DNA from: Enterobacter wuhouensis | GTDB lineage: Bacteria > Pseudomonadota > Gammaproteobacteria > Enterobacterales > Enterobacteriaceae | DNA length: 64,000 nucleotides | Direction of reading: 5' to 3' | Assembly: GCF_004331265.1 (NCBI RefSeq) | Contig: NZ_SJOO01000010.1 | Location: forward strand, 62,001 to 126,000 | Shown: one piece after another, positions 24,727-33,422 of the stretch | How the letters are laid out: the number at the start of each line of letters is the position of its first letter | How positions within the stretch are numbered: position 1 is the stretch's first letter | Notes under the pieces: model-generated | Told to the model about the DNA's origin: nothing | Databases searched by the model: none | Seen by the model: the letters and a program-made list of their open reading frames with translations, nothing else | Translations under genes and position numbers: made by a program

Positions 24727-25270
24727 AGGAGGTTCTAACCTTTTCAATCAGCTCGGCGTTTTTGCTGCGTAAGTTCCCGCGCATTCTCAGACCGCTGGAA
24801 TTAAATGTAGTGCCATACAGTGTGACCAGATCCTGCGACGTGACATCCTGGGTCACCAGGTTGATCTGGGCATTATCCGTCGTAATTTTGCGCAGCTGCG
24901 AGTCAGGGGTCAGGGCGTTGACTTCAACGTGGCCGTACAGATACAGCATACGGTCGTTCGTCAGCTTTGCCCTGTCTGACTTAATCGACCACGTCGGCAC
25001 TTTGTCCGTATCGAACGTGGTCATGACGGGCTGGGTAAACCAGGAAATACCGTCATCTGAAAAATATTCTACATGCTGGGCAATCAGCCGATAGTTCAGC
25101 GCCCCTTCAGGGCTGTAGACCACGGTGTCGCTGTGATCGCTTTTATAGGTCGGCTCGTTATTATTCACCACTTCTGTCTGCGTATCGTCACGATCGGCGA
25201 GATTCACGCCAATCAGGACCAGCGCAACAAGCGAAAGCAGAATGATAACCCAACGTCTGGTTTTACTCAT
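24695..25270 (-). CDS. lptC: LPS export inner-membrane anchor LptC
   Basis: A 191-residue bitopic protein that receives LPS from LptFG and passes it to LptA. One membrane segment (about residues 7-25, VIILLSLVALVLIGVNLA) precedes the periplasmic jellyroll domain. The start overlaps the kdsC stop (ATGA) and the end overlaps lptA by 32 bases. This chain of overlaps links Kdo synthesis to LPS export in one transcript. Confidence 0.97.
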   Translation of the reverse strand: MSKTRRWVIILLSLVALVLIGVNLADRDDTQTEVVNNNEPTYKSDHSDTVVYSPEGALNYRLIAQHVEYFSDDGISWFTQPVMTTFDTDKVPTWSIKSDRAKLTNDRMLYLYGHVEVNALTPDSQLRKITTDNAQINLVTQDVTSQDLVTLYGTTFNSSGLRMRGNLRSKNAELIEKVRTSYEIQNKQTQP

Positions 25271-25833
25271 ATCGATTGCCCTTTGGCCTCATCAAGCTTG
25301 CCCTGCGCCAGCAGAAGCAGATCGCAGACTTCACGTACGGCACCACGGCCACCGTTAATATGGGTAACATAGTCAGCGCGCGGGATCAGCAGCGGATGCG
25401 CATCGGCCACCGCGATACTCAGGCCCACTTCCGCCATCACCGGCCAGTCAATCAGATCGTCCCCGACGTAGGCCACATTTTCCGGTGCGATAGCCAGTTT
25501 ACCCAGCAGATCGTTGAAGGCGACCATCTTGTCGGATTGCCCCTGATACAGATGGGTAATGCCCAGCGTTTCACAGCGATCTTCTACCAGTTTAGCTTTT
25601 CGTCCGGTGATGATTGCAACTTCAATACCCGACGTGAGCGCGCAGCGAATGCCGTAACCGTCGCGAACGTTAAATGCTTTCAGCTCTTCGCCATTATTGC
25701 CCATGTAAATCAGGCCATCGGAGAGTACGCCATCCACATCCAGGATCAGCAGGCGAATATTTTCCGCCTTTGCCATCATGGAGGTACTCACCGGACCATA
25801 ACAGGTTGCAAGGGATGCACCCGCATTACTCAT
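25267..25833 (-). CDS. kdsC: 3-deoxy-D-manno-octulosonate 8-phosphate phosphatase
   Basis: A 188-residue HAD-family phosphatase that releases Kdo from Kdo-8-phosphate. The HAD motif I LILDVDGVLSDG is near residue 30 and motif IV AYVGDDLIDWPVM near residue 125. The start at 25833 (MSNAGASLATC) gives the E. coli length; an ATG five codons earlier is possible. It follows kdsD by 14 bases, so two steps of Kdo supply are side by side. Confidence 0.97.
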   Translation of the reverse strand: MSNAGASLATCYGPVSTSMMAKAENIRLLILDVDGVLSDGLIYMGNNGEELKAFNVRDGYGIRCALTSGIEVAIITGRKAKLVEDRCETLGITHLYQGQSDKMVAFNDLLGKLAIAPENVAYVGDDLIDWPVMAEVGLSIAVADAHPLLIPRADYVTHINGGRGAVREVCDLLLLAQGKLDEAKGQSI

Positions 25834-25847
25834 TGTCTTATCCTTCA

Positions 25848-26834
25848 TTACACTACGCCCGCGCGCAGCAGATCATGCATATGTACCACACCCAGCAATT
25901 GGTCGCCATCGGCAACCATGACGGAGGTGATATGACGGGACTGCATCAGGTTCAATACATCCACAGCCAGCGTGCCTGGACGCACGCGAATACCGCCTGT
26001 CGTCATGACGTCGGCAATGCCGAGCGTGCGGACATCCACCCCCATATCGAACACGCGACGCAGGTCGCCATCGGTGAAAATGCCCTGAATTTTCATCAGG
26101 TCATCGCATATCACCGTCATGCCCAGATTTTTACGGGTGATCTCCAGCAGCGCATCGCGCAGCGAAGCCTCTTTGCTGACGTGAGGGATCTCATCGCCCG
26201 TGTGCATAATATCGTTCACCCGCAGCAGCAGCTTGCGGCCCAGCGCGCCACCCGGGTGGGACAACGCGAAATCTTCCGGCGTAAAGCCCCGGGCTTCAAG
26301 CAGCGCAACGGCCAGCGCATCGCCCATGACCAGCGCAGCCGTGGTGCTGGATGTCGGCGCAAGACCAAGCGGGCAGGCTTCTTTGGGGACCTTCACACAC
26401 AGGTGAATATCCGCGGCGCGCGCCATGCTGCTTTCGGGGCGGCTGGTCATGCAAATGAGCGGAACCTGCAGGCGCTTCAATACTGGGATCAGCGCCAGGA
26501 TCTCATTGGACTCGCCAGAATTCGACAGTGCAATGACCACATCCTGCGGCGTGACCATCCCCAGATCGCCGTGCGCGGCTTCACCAGGATGGACAAAGAA
26601 GGAGGAGGTTCCCGTGCTGGCAAACGTCGCCGCCATTTTGCGTCCGATGTGACCGGACTTGCCCATTCCCATGACCACGACTTTACCGGCACAGTAGAAT
26701 ATCTTCTCACATGCCAGACTAAAATCCTGATTAATGTACTGATCTAACTGCGCCAGACCTTCACGTTCAATCTCCAGAACGTCTTTGCCTGCTTTCTGAA
26801 AGTCAAAACCCGGCTGCAATTCTACTTGCGACAT
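25848..26834 (-). CDS. kdsD: Arabinose-5-phosphate isomerase KdsD
   Basis: A 328-residue isomerase converting ribulose-5-phosphate to arabinose-5-phosphate, the first precursor of Kdo. The N-terminal SIS domain carries GMGKSGHIGRKMAATF and the SNSGES loop; two CBS domains occupy the C-terminal half. The start at 26834 (MSQVELQPGFDF) gives the family length. It sits 13 bases after yrbG. Confidence 0.97.
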   Translation of the reverse strand: MSQVELQPGFDFQKAGKDVLEIEREGLAQLDQYINQDFSLACEKIFYCAGKVVVMGMGKSGHIGRKMAATFASTGTSSFFVHPGEAAHGDLGMVTPQDVVIALSNSGESNEILALIPVLKRLQVPLICMTSRPESSMARAADIHLCVKVPKEACPLGLAPTSSTTAALVMGDALAVALLEARGFTPEDFALSHPGGALGRKLLLRVNDIMHTGDEIPHVSKEASLRDALLEITRKNLGMTVICDDLMKIQGIFTDGDLRRVFDMGVDVRTLGIADVMTTGGIRVRPGTLAVDVLNLMQSRHITSVMVADGDQLLGVVHMHDLLRAGVV

Positions 26835-26847
26835 AATGCGTTTCCGT

Positions 26848-27825
26848 TTACCCAGAGAGAAGAGGCGAGAGCCAGTACAGCATCGCCATCCATACGATAA
26901 ATCCACCTGTCAGCAGCGCGCCTGCGCCTTTGCCTATCTGCTCTTTTCGCCGCCAGCAGAGCAGGGCGAAAATCACGCTGACCAGCAGCATCACACCGTA
27001 ATCACGCGTGAAGGCCATAGGGTTAAATGGCCCCGGTGAAATCAGAGCCGGTAGCCCCATCACGATGGCGATATTGAAAATGTTGGAACCGATGATGGTG
27101 CCAATGGCGATATCGTCTTCGCCCTTACGTGCGCCAGCAATGGCCGTGGCCAGCTCCGGCAGGCTGGTGCCGATGGCAATCACGGTCAGGCCGATGGTCA
27201 GTTCGCTCATGGCGAAATAGTTCGCCAGCACCGTTGCGTTATCCACCACCATGCGCGTGGCCATCGGCATAATGATTAACGCAACGCCAAGCCAAAGCAG
27301 CGCGACGGGAAGCGTGCCTTCGCGCGGGAGTTCGGCAACGTGCTCGCGCGTCAGGCTGTCATGACCCTGTTTTTCAGCCTGCCGGGCGATTTTAACACTA
27401 TAAAGTAGCCAGATGGCCGCCAGCGCCAGCAGGAAAATGCCGTCGCTGTAGCTCAGCACCCCATCATAAAATACGCAGCCTGCCAGCAGGCTTACGATTA
27501 ACATTAGCGGCAATTCGCGGCGCAGAACATCAGAATGCACGCGAAAAGGATGCAGCAGCGCGGCAAGGCCTAAAATAAGCAGAATATTGACGATGTTAGA
27601 GCCGATCGCCGTGCCAATCGCGAGGTCAACCTGACCGTGCAATGAGGCGGTAACCGAGACGATTATTTCAGGAAGAGAAGTACCGACGCTGACAACGGTC
27701 ATCCCGATGACAATAGGCGGTACGCCAATCAGACGGCACAGGATCGATGCGGCAAACACTAAACGGTCAGCACTGTAGACCACCAAAAGTAAACCAATTA
27801 TTAACAGTGCTGTTGCTAAAAGCAT
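26848..27825 (-). CDS. yrbG: Sodium/calcium exchanger-family protein YrbG
   Basis: A 325-residue inner-membrane protein of the CaCA cation exchanger family with about ten membrane segments. The two family repeats are seen as VVSVGTSLPEIIVS near residue 45 and AIGTSLPELATAIAG in the second half; both carry the conserved acidic residue in the SLPE motif. Ion specificity in enterobacteria is not proven. The start at 27825 follows a GAAAGGAC ribosome site. It is the first gene of the minus-strand run to npr and diverges from mlaF. Confidence 0.94.
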   Translation of the reverse strand: MLLATALLIIGLLLVVYSADRLVFAASILCRLIGVPPIVIGMTVVSVGTSLPEIIVSVTASLHGQVDLAIGTAIGSNIVNILLILGLAALLHPFRVHSDVLRRELPLMLIVSLLAGCVFYDGVLSYSDGIFLLALAAIWLLYSVKIARQAEKQGHDSLTREHVAELPREGTLPVALLWLGVALIIMPMATRMVVDNATVLANYFAMSELTIGLTVIAIGTSLPELATAIAGARKGEDDIAIGTIIGSNIFNIAIVMGLPALISPGPFNPMAFTRDYGVMLLVSVIFALLCWRRKEQIGKGAGALLTGGFIVWMAMLYWLSPLLSG

Positions 27826-28052
27826 CAAAAGTCCTTTCTTCAGGTATACTCGCCGGTCCACCGTGCAGAATTGCCGGCGCTGCATACAGTCTGAGACGTA
27901 ACGAATTCCTAATTTTGACTTTATGCGCTGGAAAAGTAAAACAAATGCCAGCTTTCGCTAACCTCAAAGGCTAATATTCTGTAAAAATGTGGGGTTTAGG
28001 GCTGATTTAAGCGTTACGCTTCGCATGAGGCAGGGTAAGAAAGGAACCATAA

Positions 28053-28865
28053 ATGAGCCAAACGATGGCGAATATAGTCGATGTCCGCGGTGTGAGCTTT
28101 TCTCGCGCCGACAGATTGATATTTGATGATATTTCGTTGACCGTACCGCGTGGCAAGATTACCGCCATTATGGGGCCGTCCGGGATCGGTAAAACGACTC
28201 TGTTACGACTCATTGGTGGGCAGATCCCACCAGACAGCGGAGAAATTCTTTTCGACGGGGAAAACGTCCCGGAGATGTCGCGATCGCGCCTGTATACCGT
28301 GCGTAAGCGCATGAGCATGCTTTTTCAGTCGGGAGCGTTATTCACCGACATGAACGTCTTCGATAACGTGGCTTATCCGCTGCGAGAACATACCCAGCTG
28401 CCGCCAGAACTGCTGAAAAGCACCGTGATGATGAAGCTGGAAGCCGTGGGGCTGCGAGGTGCGGCGAAATTAATGCCGTCTGAGCTTTCCGGCGGTATGG
28501 CACGTCGCGCCGCGCTGGCGCGCGCCATTGCGTTAGAACCTGATTTAATCATGTTCGACGAACCTTTCGTCGGGCAGGACCCTATCACTATGGGCGTGTT
28601 GGTTAAGCTCATCTCTGAATTGAACAGCGCGCTCGGCGTGACCTGCATCGTGGTCTCCCACGACGTGCCGGAAGTGCTGAGCATTGCTGATTACGCCTAC
28701 ATTGTGGCAGACAAAAAGATCGTTGCGCACGGCAGTGCTCAGGCGTTGCAGGAAAATTGCGATCCGCGAGTTCGTCAGTTCCTGGACGGCATTGCGGATG
28801 GACCCGTGCCGTTCCGCTATCCTGCGGGCGATTACCGTGATGATTTACTGGGAATAGGGAGTTAA
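28053..28865 (+). CDS. mlaF: Phospholipid transport ABC ATPase MlaF
   Basis: A 270-residue ATPase of the MlaFEDB complex, which moves phospholipids between the inner membrane and MlaC to keep outer-membrane asymmetry. Walker A GPSGIGKTT is near residue 41, the signature SELSGGMARRAALARAI near residue 145, and Walker B LIMFDEPFVGQD follows. An AAGGAACC ribosome site precedes the ATG. It is the first gene of mlaFEDCB, each next gene following within 20 bases or overlapping. Confidence 0.97.
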   Translation: MSQTMANIVDVRGVSFSRADRLIFDDISLTVPRGKITAIMGPSGIGKTTLLRLIGGQIPPDSGEILFDGENVPEMSRSRLYTVRKRMSMLFQSGALFTDMNVFDNVAYPLREHTQLPPELLKSTVMMKLEAVGLRGAAKLMPSELSGGMARRAALARAIALEPDLIMFDEPFVGQDPITMGVLVKLISELNSALGVTCIVVSHDVPEVLSIADYAYIVADKKIVAHGSAQALQENCDPRVRQFLDGIADGPVPFRYPAGDYRDDLLGIGS

Positions 28866-28872
28866 GCCACTC

Positions 28873-29655
28873 ATGCTGTTAAATGCGTTGGCCGCTCTCG
28901 GACACCGTGGCATAAAAACCATCAGGACGTTCGGGCGTGCCGGATTGATGTTATTCAACGCGGTGGTCGGCAAGCCGGAATTCCGTAAACACACGCCTTT
29001 ACTCGTGCGACAGCTCTATAATGTCGGCGTGCTGTCGATGCTCATCATCATCGTTTCCGGTCTGTTTATCGGTATGGTGCTGGGGCTGCAGGGGTATCTG
29101 GTTCTCACCACCTACAGCGCGGAAACGAGCCTTGGAATGCTGGTTGCGCTCTCGCTGCTGCGTGAGCTGGGGCCGGTTGTCGCGGCGCTGCTGTTTGCCG
29201 GACGCGCGGGTTCTGCGCTAACGGCGGAAATCGGCCTGATGCGTGCGACCGAGCAGCTTTCCAGCATGGAGATGATGGCGGTCGATCCGCTGCGTCGCGT
29301 GATCTCGCCACGTTTCTGGGCCGGGGTTATTTCCTTACCGTTGCTCACCATCCTCTTTGTCGCCGTGGGTATTTGGGGCGGTTCGCTGGTTGGCGTGCAC
29401 TGGAAAGGGATTGACGCCGGGTTCTTCTGGTCTGCTATGCAGGATGCGATCGACCTGCGAATGGATCTGGTTAACTGCCTGATTAAAAGCGTGGTGTTCG
29501 CTATTACGGTCACCTGGATTGCCTTGTTTAACGGTTACGATGCTATCCCGACGTCGGCGGGCATTAGCCGTGCTACTACACGTACTGTCGTACATTCGTC
29601 GCTGGCCGTACTGGGTCTGGATTTTGTGCTCACCGCACTGATGTTTGGGAATTGA
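28873..29655 (+). CDS. mlaE: Phospholipid transport permease MlaE
   Basis: A 260-residue inner-membrane permease of the MlaE/YrbE family with about five or six membrane segments, pairing with MlaF. The conserved family stretch ELGPVVAALLFAGRAGSALT is seen near residues 97-116. It starts eight bases after mlaF and ends four bases before the mlaD start. Confidence 0.97.
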   Translation: MLLNALAALGHRGIKTIRTFGRAGLMLFNAVVGKPEFRKHTPLLVRQLYNVGVLSMLIIIVSGLFIGMVLGLQGYLVLTTYSAETSLGMLVALSLLRELGPVVAALLFAGRAGSALTAEIGLMRATEQLSSMEMMAVDPLRRVISPRFWAGVISLPLLTILFVAVGIWGGSLVGVHWKGIDAGFFWSAMQDAIDLRMDLVNCLIKSVVFAITVTWIALFNGYDAIPTSAGISRATTRTVVHSSLAVLGLDFVLTALMFGN

Positions 29656-29659
29656 GTTC

Positions 29660-30208
29660 ATGCAAACGAGAAAAAATGAAATTTGGGTTGGCGTGTTTCT
29701 GCTGTTAGCCCTGCTGGCTGCACTGTTCATCTGCCTGCGCGCGGCGGATATCACTTCCGTTCGCACCGAGCCGACGTATCGTATCTATGCCACTTTCGAT
29801 AATATCGGTGGCCTGAAGGCGCGCTCGCCGGTTCGCATCGGCGGCGTGGTGATTGGCCGCGTGACGGATATTACGCTCGATGAGAAAACCTATCTCCCGC
29901 GCGTCGCGATGGAGATTGAAGAGCGCTACAACCATATTCCAGATACCAGCTCGCTTTCCATTCGTACCTCCGGCCTGCTGGGTGAGCAATATCTTGCCCT
30001 GAACGTCGGTTTTGAAGACCCGGAGCTGGGAACGACTATCCTTAAGGACGGTAGCGTAATCCAGGATACGAAGTCCGCGATGGTGCTGGAAGATATGATT
30101 GGTCAGTTCCTTTACAACAGTAAAGGGGATGATAAAAACTCAGAAGCTGCGCCTGCGCAGAGTGAAGAGCATACCAACGCCGCACCGGCACCTGGTGCAG
30201 CGAATTAA
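29660..30208 (+). CDS. mlaD: Phospholipid transport MCE protein MlaD
   Basis: A 182-residue inner-membrane-anchored MCE protein; six copies form a ring above MlaE. An N-terminal membrane segment (about residues 8-28) is followed by one MCE domain with FDNIGGLKARSPVRIGGVVI and the pore-loop region SGLLGEQYLALNVG. The C-terminal tail is low-complexity (Ala, Pro, Glu) and differs from that of E. coli. The start at 29660 gives MQTRKNEIWVG as expected. Confidence 0.97.
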   Translation: MQTRKNEIWVGVFLLLALLAALFICLRAADITSVRTEPTYRIYATFDNIGGLKARSPVRIGGVVIGRVTDITLDEKTYLPRVAMEIEERYNHIPDTSSLSIRTSGLLGEQYLALNVGFEDPELGTTILKDGSVIQDTKSAMVLEDMIGQFLYNSKGDDKNSEAAPAQSEEHTNAAPAPGAAN

Positions 30209-30226
30209 TTTCAGGAGAAGTCATTC

Positions 30227-30862
30227 ATGTTTAAACGACTGTTAATGGTTGCCATGCTGGTCATTGCACCTCTTTCCGCAGTACATGCGGCAGACCAGAC
30301 TAACCCGTACAAACTGATGGATGAGGCCGCACAGAAGACCTTCGATCGTCTTAAGAACGAACAGCCTAAAATTCGTGCTAATCCTGATTATCTGCGCGAC
30401 GTGGTCGATCAGGAACTGCTTCCGTACGTGCAGATTAAATATGCGGGCGCGCTGGTTCTGGGTCGCTACTACAAAGATGCTACCCCAGCGCAGCGTGATG
30501 CCTACTTTGCCGCCTTCCGCGAGTACCTGAAACAGGCGTACGGCCAGGCGCTGGCGATGTATCACGGTCAGACCTATCAAATTGCCCCTGAACAGCCGCT
30601 GGGCGACGCGACCATTATCCCTATCCGCGTGACCATTAACGATCCTAACGGTCGTCCGCCGGTTCGTCTGGACTTCCAGTGGCGTAAAAACAGCCAGACC
30701 GGCCACTGGCAGGCGTATGACATGATTGCCGAAGGGGTGAGCATGATCACCACCAAACAGAACGAGTGGAGCGATCTGCTGCGCACCAAAGGTATTGATG
30801 GCCTGACCGCACAGCTGCAGTCTATCTCTCGTCAGAAAATTACGCTGGACGAGAAAAAGTAA
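30227..30862 (+). CDS. mlaC: Periplasmic phospholipid carrier MlaC
   Basis: A 211-residue periplasmic shuttle that carries phospholipid between MlaA-porin complexes and MlaFEDB. A signal peptide of about 21 residues ends at SAVHA before ADQTNPY. The mature protein keeps the family length. Its stop overlaps the mlaB start by one base (TAATG). Confidence 0.97.
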   Translation: MFKRLLMVAMLVIAPLSAVHAADQTNPYKLMDEAAQKTFDRLKNEQPKIRANPDYLRDVVDQELLPYVQIKYAGALVLGRYYKDATPAQRDAYFAAFREYLKQAYGQALAMYHGQTYQIAPEQPLGDATIIPIRVTINDPNGRPPVRLDFQWRKNSQTGHWQAYDMIAEGVSMITTKQNEWSDLLRTKGIDGLTAQLQSISRQKITLDEKK

Positions 30863-31155
30863 TGTCTCAGCAGCTTGGCTGGTCGCGTGAAGGCGAGGCG
30901 TTAAAACTGTCCGGTGAACTGGATCAGGACCTGCTGAACCCGCTATGGGATAAGCGTCATGAAGCCATGCAGGGCGTGACGCTCATTGACTTAAGCGACG
31001 TCACGCGGGTTGACACGGCTGGGATTGCGCTGCTGACCCATCTGATAGCGGAAGGGAAAAAGCAGGGTAAAAACGTCGCGCTTCACGGTGCGAGCGACAA
31101 TGTTGTTACCCTGGCGCAGCTCTACAATTTGCCGCAGGACGTTTTGCCTCGTTAA
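30862..31155 (+). CDS. mlaB: Phospholipid transport STAS protein MlaB
   Basis: A 97-residue cytoplasmic STAS-domain protein that binds MlaF and is needed for its ATPase activity. The STAS motif region LIDLSDVTRVDTAGIALLTH is seen near residues 39-58, with the conserved threonine. It closes the mla operon and is followed by a terminator before ibaG. Confidence 0.96.
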   Translation: MSQQLGWSREGEALKLSGELDQDLLNPLWDKRHEAMQGVTLIDLSDVTRVDTAGIALLTHLIAEGKKQGKNVALHGASDNVVTLAQLYNLPQDVLPR

Positions 31156-31179
31156 TATTTTCAGTGCGTTACTTCTGAA

Positions 31180-31210
31180 AGCCTCGACAGTTTCATCGTC
31201 GGGGCTTTTT
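31180..31210 (+). terminator. Terminator after mlaB
   Basis: AGCCTCGAC (31180-31188) pairs with GTCGGGGCT (31198-31206) with one wobble, followed by TTTTT. Confidence 0.8.
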
Positions 31211-31280
31211 GCTTGTTTAAGACTGCGCCACTTTGCTCTAAGATGTTGGGCTTGTTTTACTATCAGATGATTAAGAACCC

Positions 31281-31535
31281 ATGGAAAATAATGAAATCCA
31301 GGCAGTGCTGATGAATGCACTCTCCCTTCAGGAAGCCCACGTCTCTGGCGATGGCAGTCACTTCCAGGTTATTGCTGTGGGTGAGATCTTCGACGGTATG
31401 AGTCGCGTGAAGAAGCAGCAGGCTGTTTACGCGCCGCTGATGGAATACATTGCGGACAACCGCATCCACGCCCTGTCGATTAAAGCGTTCACCCCGCAAG
31501 AGTGGGCACGCGATCGCAAACTAAACGGTTTTTGA
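31281..31535 (+). CDS. ibaG: BolA-family protein IbaG
   Basis: An 84-residue BolA-family protein (YrbA) that in E. coli binds monothiol glutaredoxin with an iron-sulfur cluster and is linked to acid stress. The conserved region DGSHFQVIAVGEIFDGMSRVK is of the BolA fold, and the C-terminal HALSIKAFTPQEW holds the usual invariant region. It lies 50 bases before murA, as elsewhere in enterobacteria. Confidence 0.94.
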   Translation: MENNEIQAVLMNALSLQEAHVSGDGSHFQVIAVGEIFDGMSRVKKQQAVYAPLMEYIADNRIHALSIKAFTPQEWARDRKLNGF

Positions 31536-31584
31536 GCTGAGGGCTATGCCCGCAGCACGGTTGAATTTATAAGAGAGCAATTAC

Positions 31585-32844
31585 ATGGACAAATTTCGTG
31601 TACAGGGGCCAACGCGTCTCCAGGGCGAAGTCACAATTTCTGGCGCCAAAAACGCCGCGCTGCCAATCCTCTTTGCCGCGCTGCTGGCGGAAGAGCCGGT
31701 AGAAATTCAGAACGTACCGAAGCTGAAAGATATCGACACCACCATGAAGTTGCTCACCCAGCTGGGTACGAAAGTCGAGCGTAACGGTTCCGTGTGGATC
31801 GATGCCGGCAACGTTAACAACTTCTCTGCGCCTTACGACCTGGTGAAAACCATGCGTGCGTCCATCTGGGCGCTTGGCCCGCTGGTGGCGCGTTTTGGTC
31901 AGGGGCAAGTCTCGCTGCCGGGCGGTTGCGCCATCGGCGCGCGTCCTGTTGACCTGCACATCTTTGGCCTTGAGAAACTGGGCGCAGAGATCAAGCTGGA
32001 AGAAGGTTATGTGAAAGCGTCCGTCAATGGCCGTCTGAAAGGCGCGCACATTGTTATGGATAAAGTGAGCGTAGGCGCAACCGTCACCATCATGTCGGCA
32101 GCGACGCTGGCAGAAGGCACGACCGTTATTGAAAACGCCGCGCGCGAGCCGGAGATCGTGGATACCGCGAATTTCCTCGTGGCGCTGGGTGCAAAAATTT
32201 CGGGTCAGGGCACCGACCGCATCACCATCGAAGGCGTTGAGCGCCTGGGTGGCGGCGTTTACCGCGTTCTGCCGGACCGTATCGAAACCGGTACCTTCCT
32301 GGTGGCAGCGGCGATTTCCGGCGGCAAGATTGTCTGCCGTAACGCACAGCCTGACACGCTGGATGCCGTTCTGGCGAAACTGCGCGATGCGGGTGCGGAT
32401 ATTGAAACAGGTGAAGACTGGATTAGCCTGGATATGCACGGTCAGCGTCCAAAAGCCGTAAATGTGCGTACTGCACCGCATCCTGCCTTCCCGACGGACA
32501 TGCAGGCGCAATTTACCCTGTTAAACCTGGTTGCAGAAGGCACCGGGTTCATCACGGAAACCATCTTCGAAAACCGTTTCATGCATGTGCCTGAACTGAT
32601 CCGTATGGGCGCGCATGCTGAGATCGAAAGCAATACGGTTATCTGCCACGGCGTTGAAAAACTGTCGGGTGCGCAGGTGATGGCGACCGACCTGCGTGCG
32701 TCCGCAAGCCTGGTGCTGGCGGGTTGTATTGCAGAAGGGACGACCGTTGTCGATCGTATCTACCACATCGATCGTGGCTATGAGCGTATCGAAGACAAAC
32801 TGCGCGCGCTGGGTGCCAATATCGAGCGTGTGAAGGGCGAGTAA
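31585..32844 (+). CDS. murA: UDP-N-acetylglucosamine enolpyruvyl transferase
   Basis: A 419-residue enzyme for the first committed step of peptidoglycan synthesis, transferring enolpyruvate from PEP to UDP-GlcNAc; the target of fosfomycin. The catalytic Cys115 is present in SLPGGCAIGARP, so the fosfomycin-sensitive form is kept. Lys22 lies in GAKNAALPIL. The start has AAGAGAGC upstream. A GC-rich hairpin follows the stop. Confidence 0.98.
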   Translation: MDKFRVQGPTRLQGEVTISGAKNAALPILFAALLAEEPVEIQNVPKLKDIDTTMKLLTQLGTKVERNGSVWIDAGNVNNFSAPYDLVKTMRASIWALGPLVARFGQGQVSLPGGCAIGARPVDLHIFGLEKLGAEIKLEEGYVKASVNGRLKGAHIVMDKVSVGATVTIMSAATLAEGTTVIENAAREPEIVDTANFLVALGAKISGQGTDRITIEGVERLGGGVYRVLPDRIETGTFLVAAAISGGKIVCRNAQPDTLDAVLAKLRDAGADIETGEDWISLDMHGQRPKAVNVRTAPHPAFPTDMQAQFTLLNLVAEGTGFITETIFENRFMHVPELIRMGAHAEIESNTVICHGVEKLSGAQVMATDLRASASLVLAGCIAEGTTVVDRIYHIDRGYERIEDKLRALGANIERVKGE

Positions 32845-32856
32845 TCGTTCCGGCAC

Positions 32857-32880
32857 CCCCCTGCCTTGAAGGGCTGGGGG
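32857..32880 (+). terminator. GC-rich hairpin after murA
   Basis: CCCCCTGCC and GGCTGGGGG pair with one T-T mismatch around TTGAAG. No strong T run follows, so efficiency is uncertain. Confidence 0.5.
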
Positions 32881-32907
32881 ATTGCTGTTCCTGTCAAACC
32901 GGGTGTA

Positions 32908-33195
32908 TCAGCTCTGATGCGCTTTCTTTGTTTTGCTCTGGCGCATCATGCGCGTTCTGTCGATAAACTCATGCGTAACAGGGTCGTGGTAGCGTGACGG
33001 CCAGATTATCCACGGGTGCGTGTCCAGCGCCGTCGCGATGATTAATTCTCCCTTTGGCCAGGGGCGGGTCAGGGCGTTTGCCAGCGTCGAAGAGCTTAAA
33101 CCGCTGCGGCGCGATTCTGCTGCCAGCGATGTTCCTTTTTTGCGCAGTGCCGCAATAATGTCAGCGGAATGCCAGTCGATAAATTTCGTATCCAT
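32908..33195 (-). CDS. sfsB: Ner-like DNA-binding protein SfsB
   Basis: A 95-residue helix-turn-helix protein of the Ner family (phage Mu repressor-like), also called Nlp; in E. coli it affects maltose gene expression. The whole body matches the E. coli protein (about 92 residues), with KKGTSLAAESRRSGLSSSTL as the DNA-binding helices and the WIIWPSRY motif. It converges on murA. Upstream, 33196-33422 holds no other gene. Confidence 0.93.
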   Translation of the reverse strand: MDTKFIDWHSADIIAALRKKGTSLAAESRRSGLSSSTLANALTRPWPKGELIIATALDTHPWIIWPSRYHDPVTHEFIDRTRMMRQSKTKKAHQS

Positions 33196-33422
33196 AAAGC
33201 TGTCCTTATGTTCGTATTCACCTGCGCCATTTCTCCTGAAATGACCGCGTTACTATAGCGCCTTCGAACACATGTTCTAAAAAGTTCGAGTTACTGGAAG
33301 CAATATTCAGAATAAGACATGGCTTTATTCATGCGGCCTGTAAGCCGATGATTTAACATGAATATGGAATTTACAGGAGCTTATTGGAGTTCCCCGTGAC
33401 GCGCACGGGGAAGGGCGAGAAA

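Noticed and set aside
24727..24747. TTG start upstream of lptA
   Set aside because: It would put seven charged residues before the signal peptide; the family begins at MKFKTNK.
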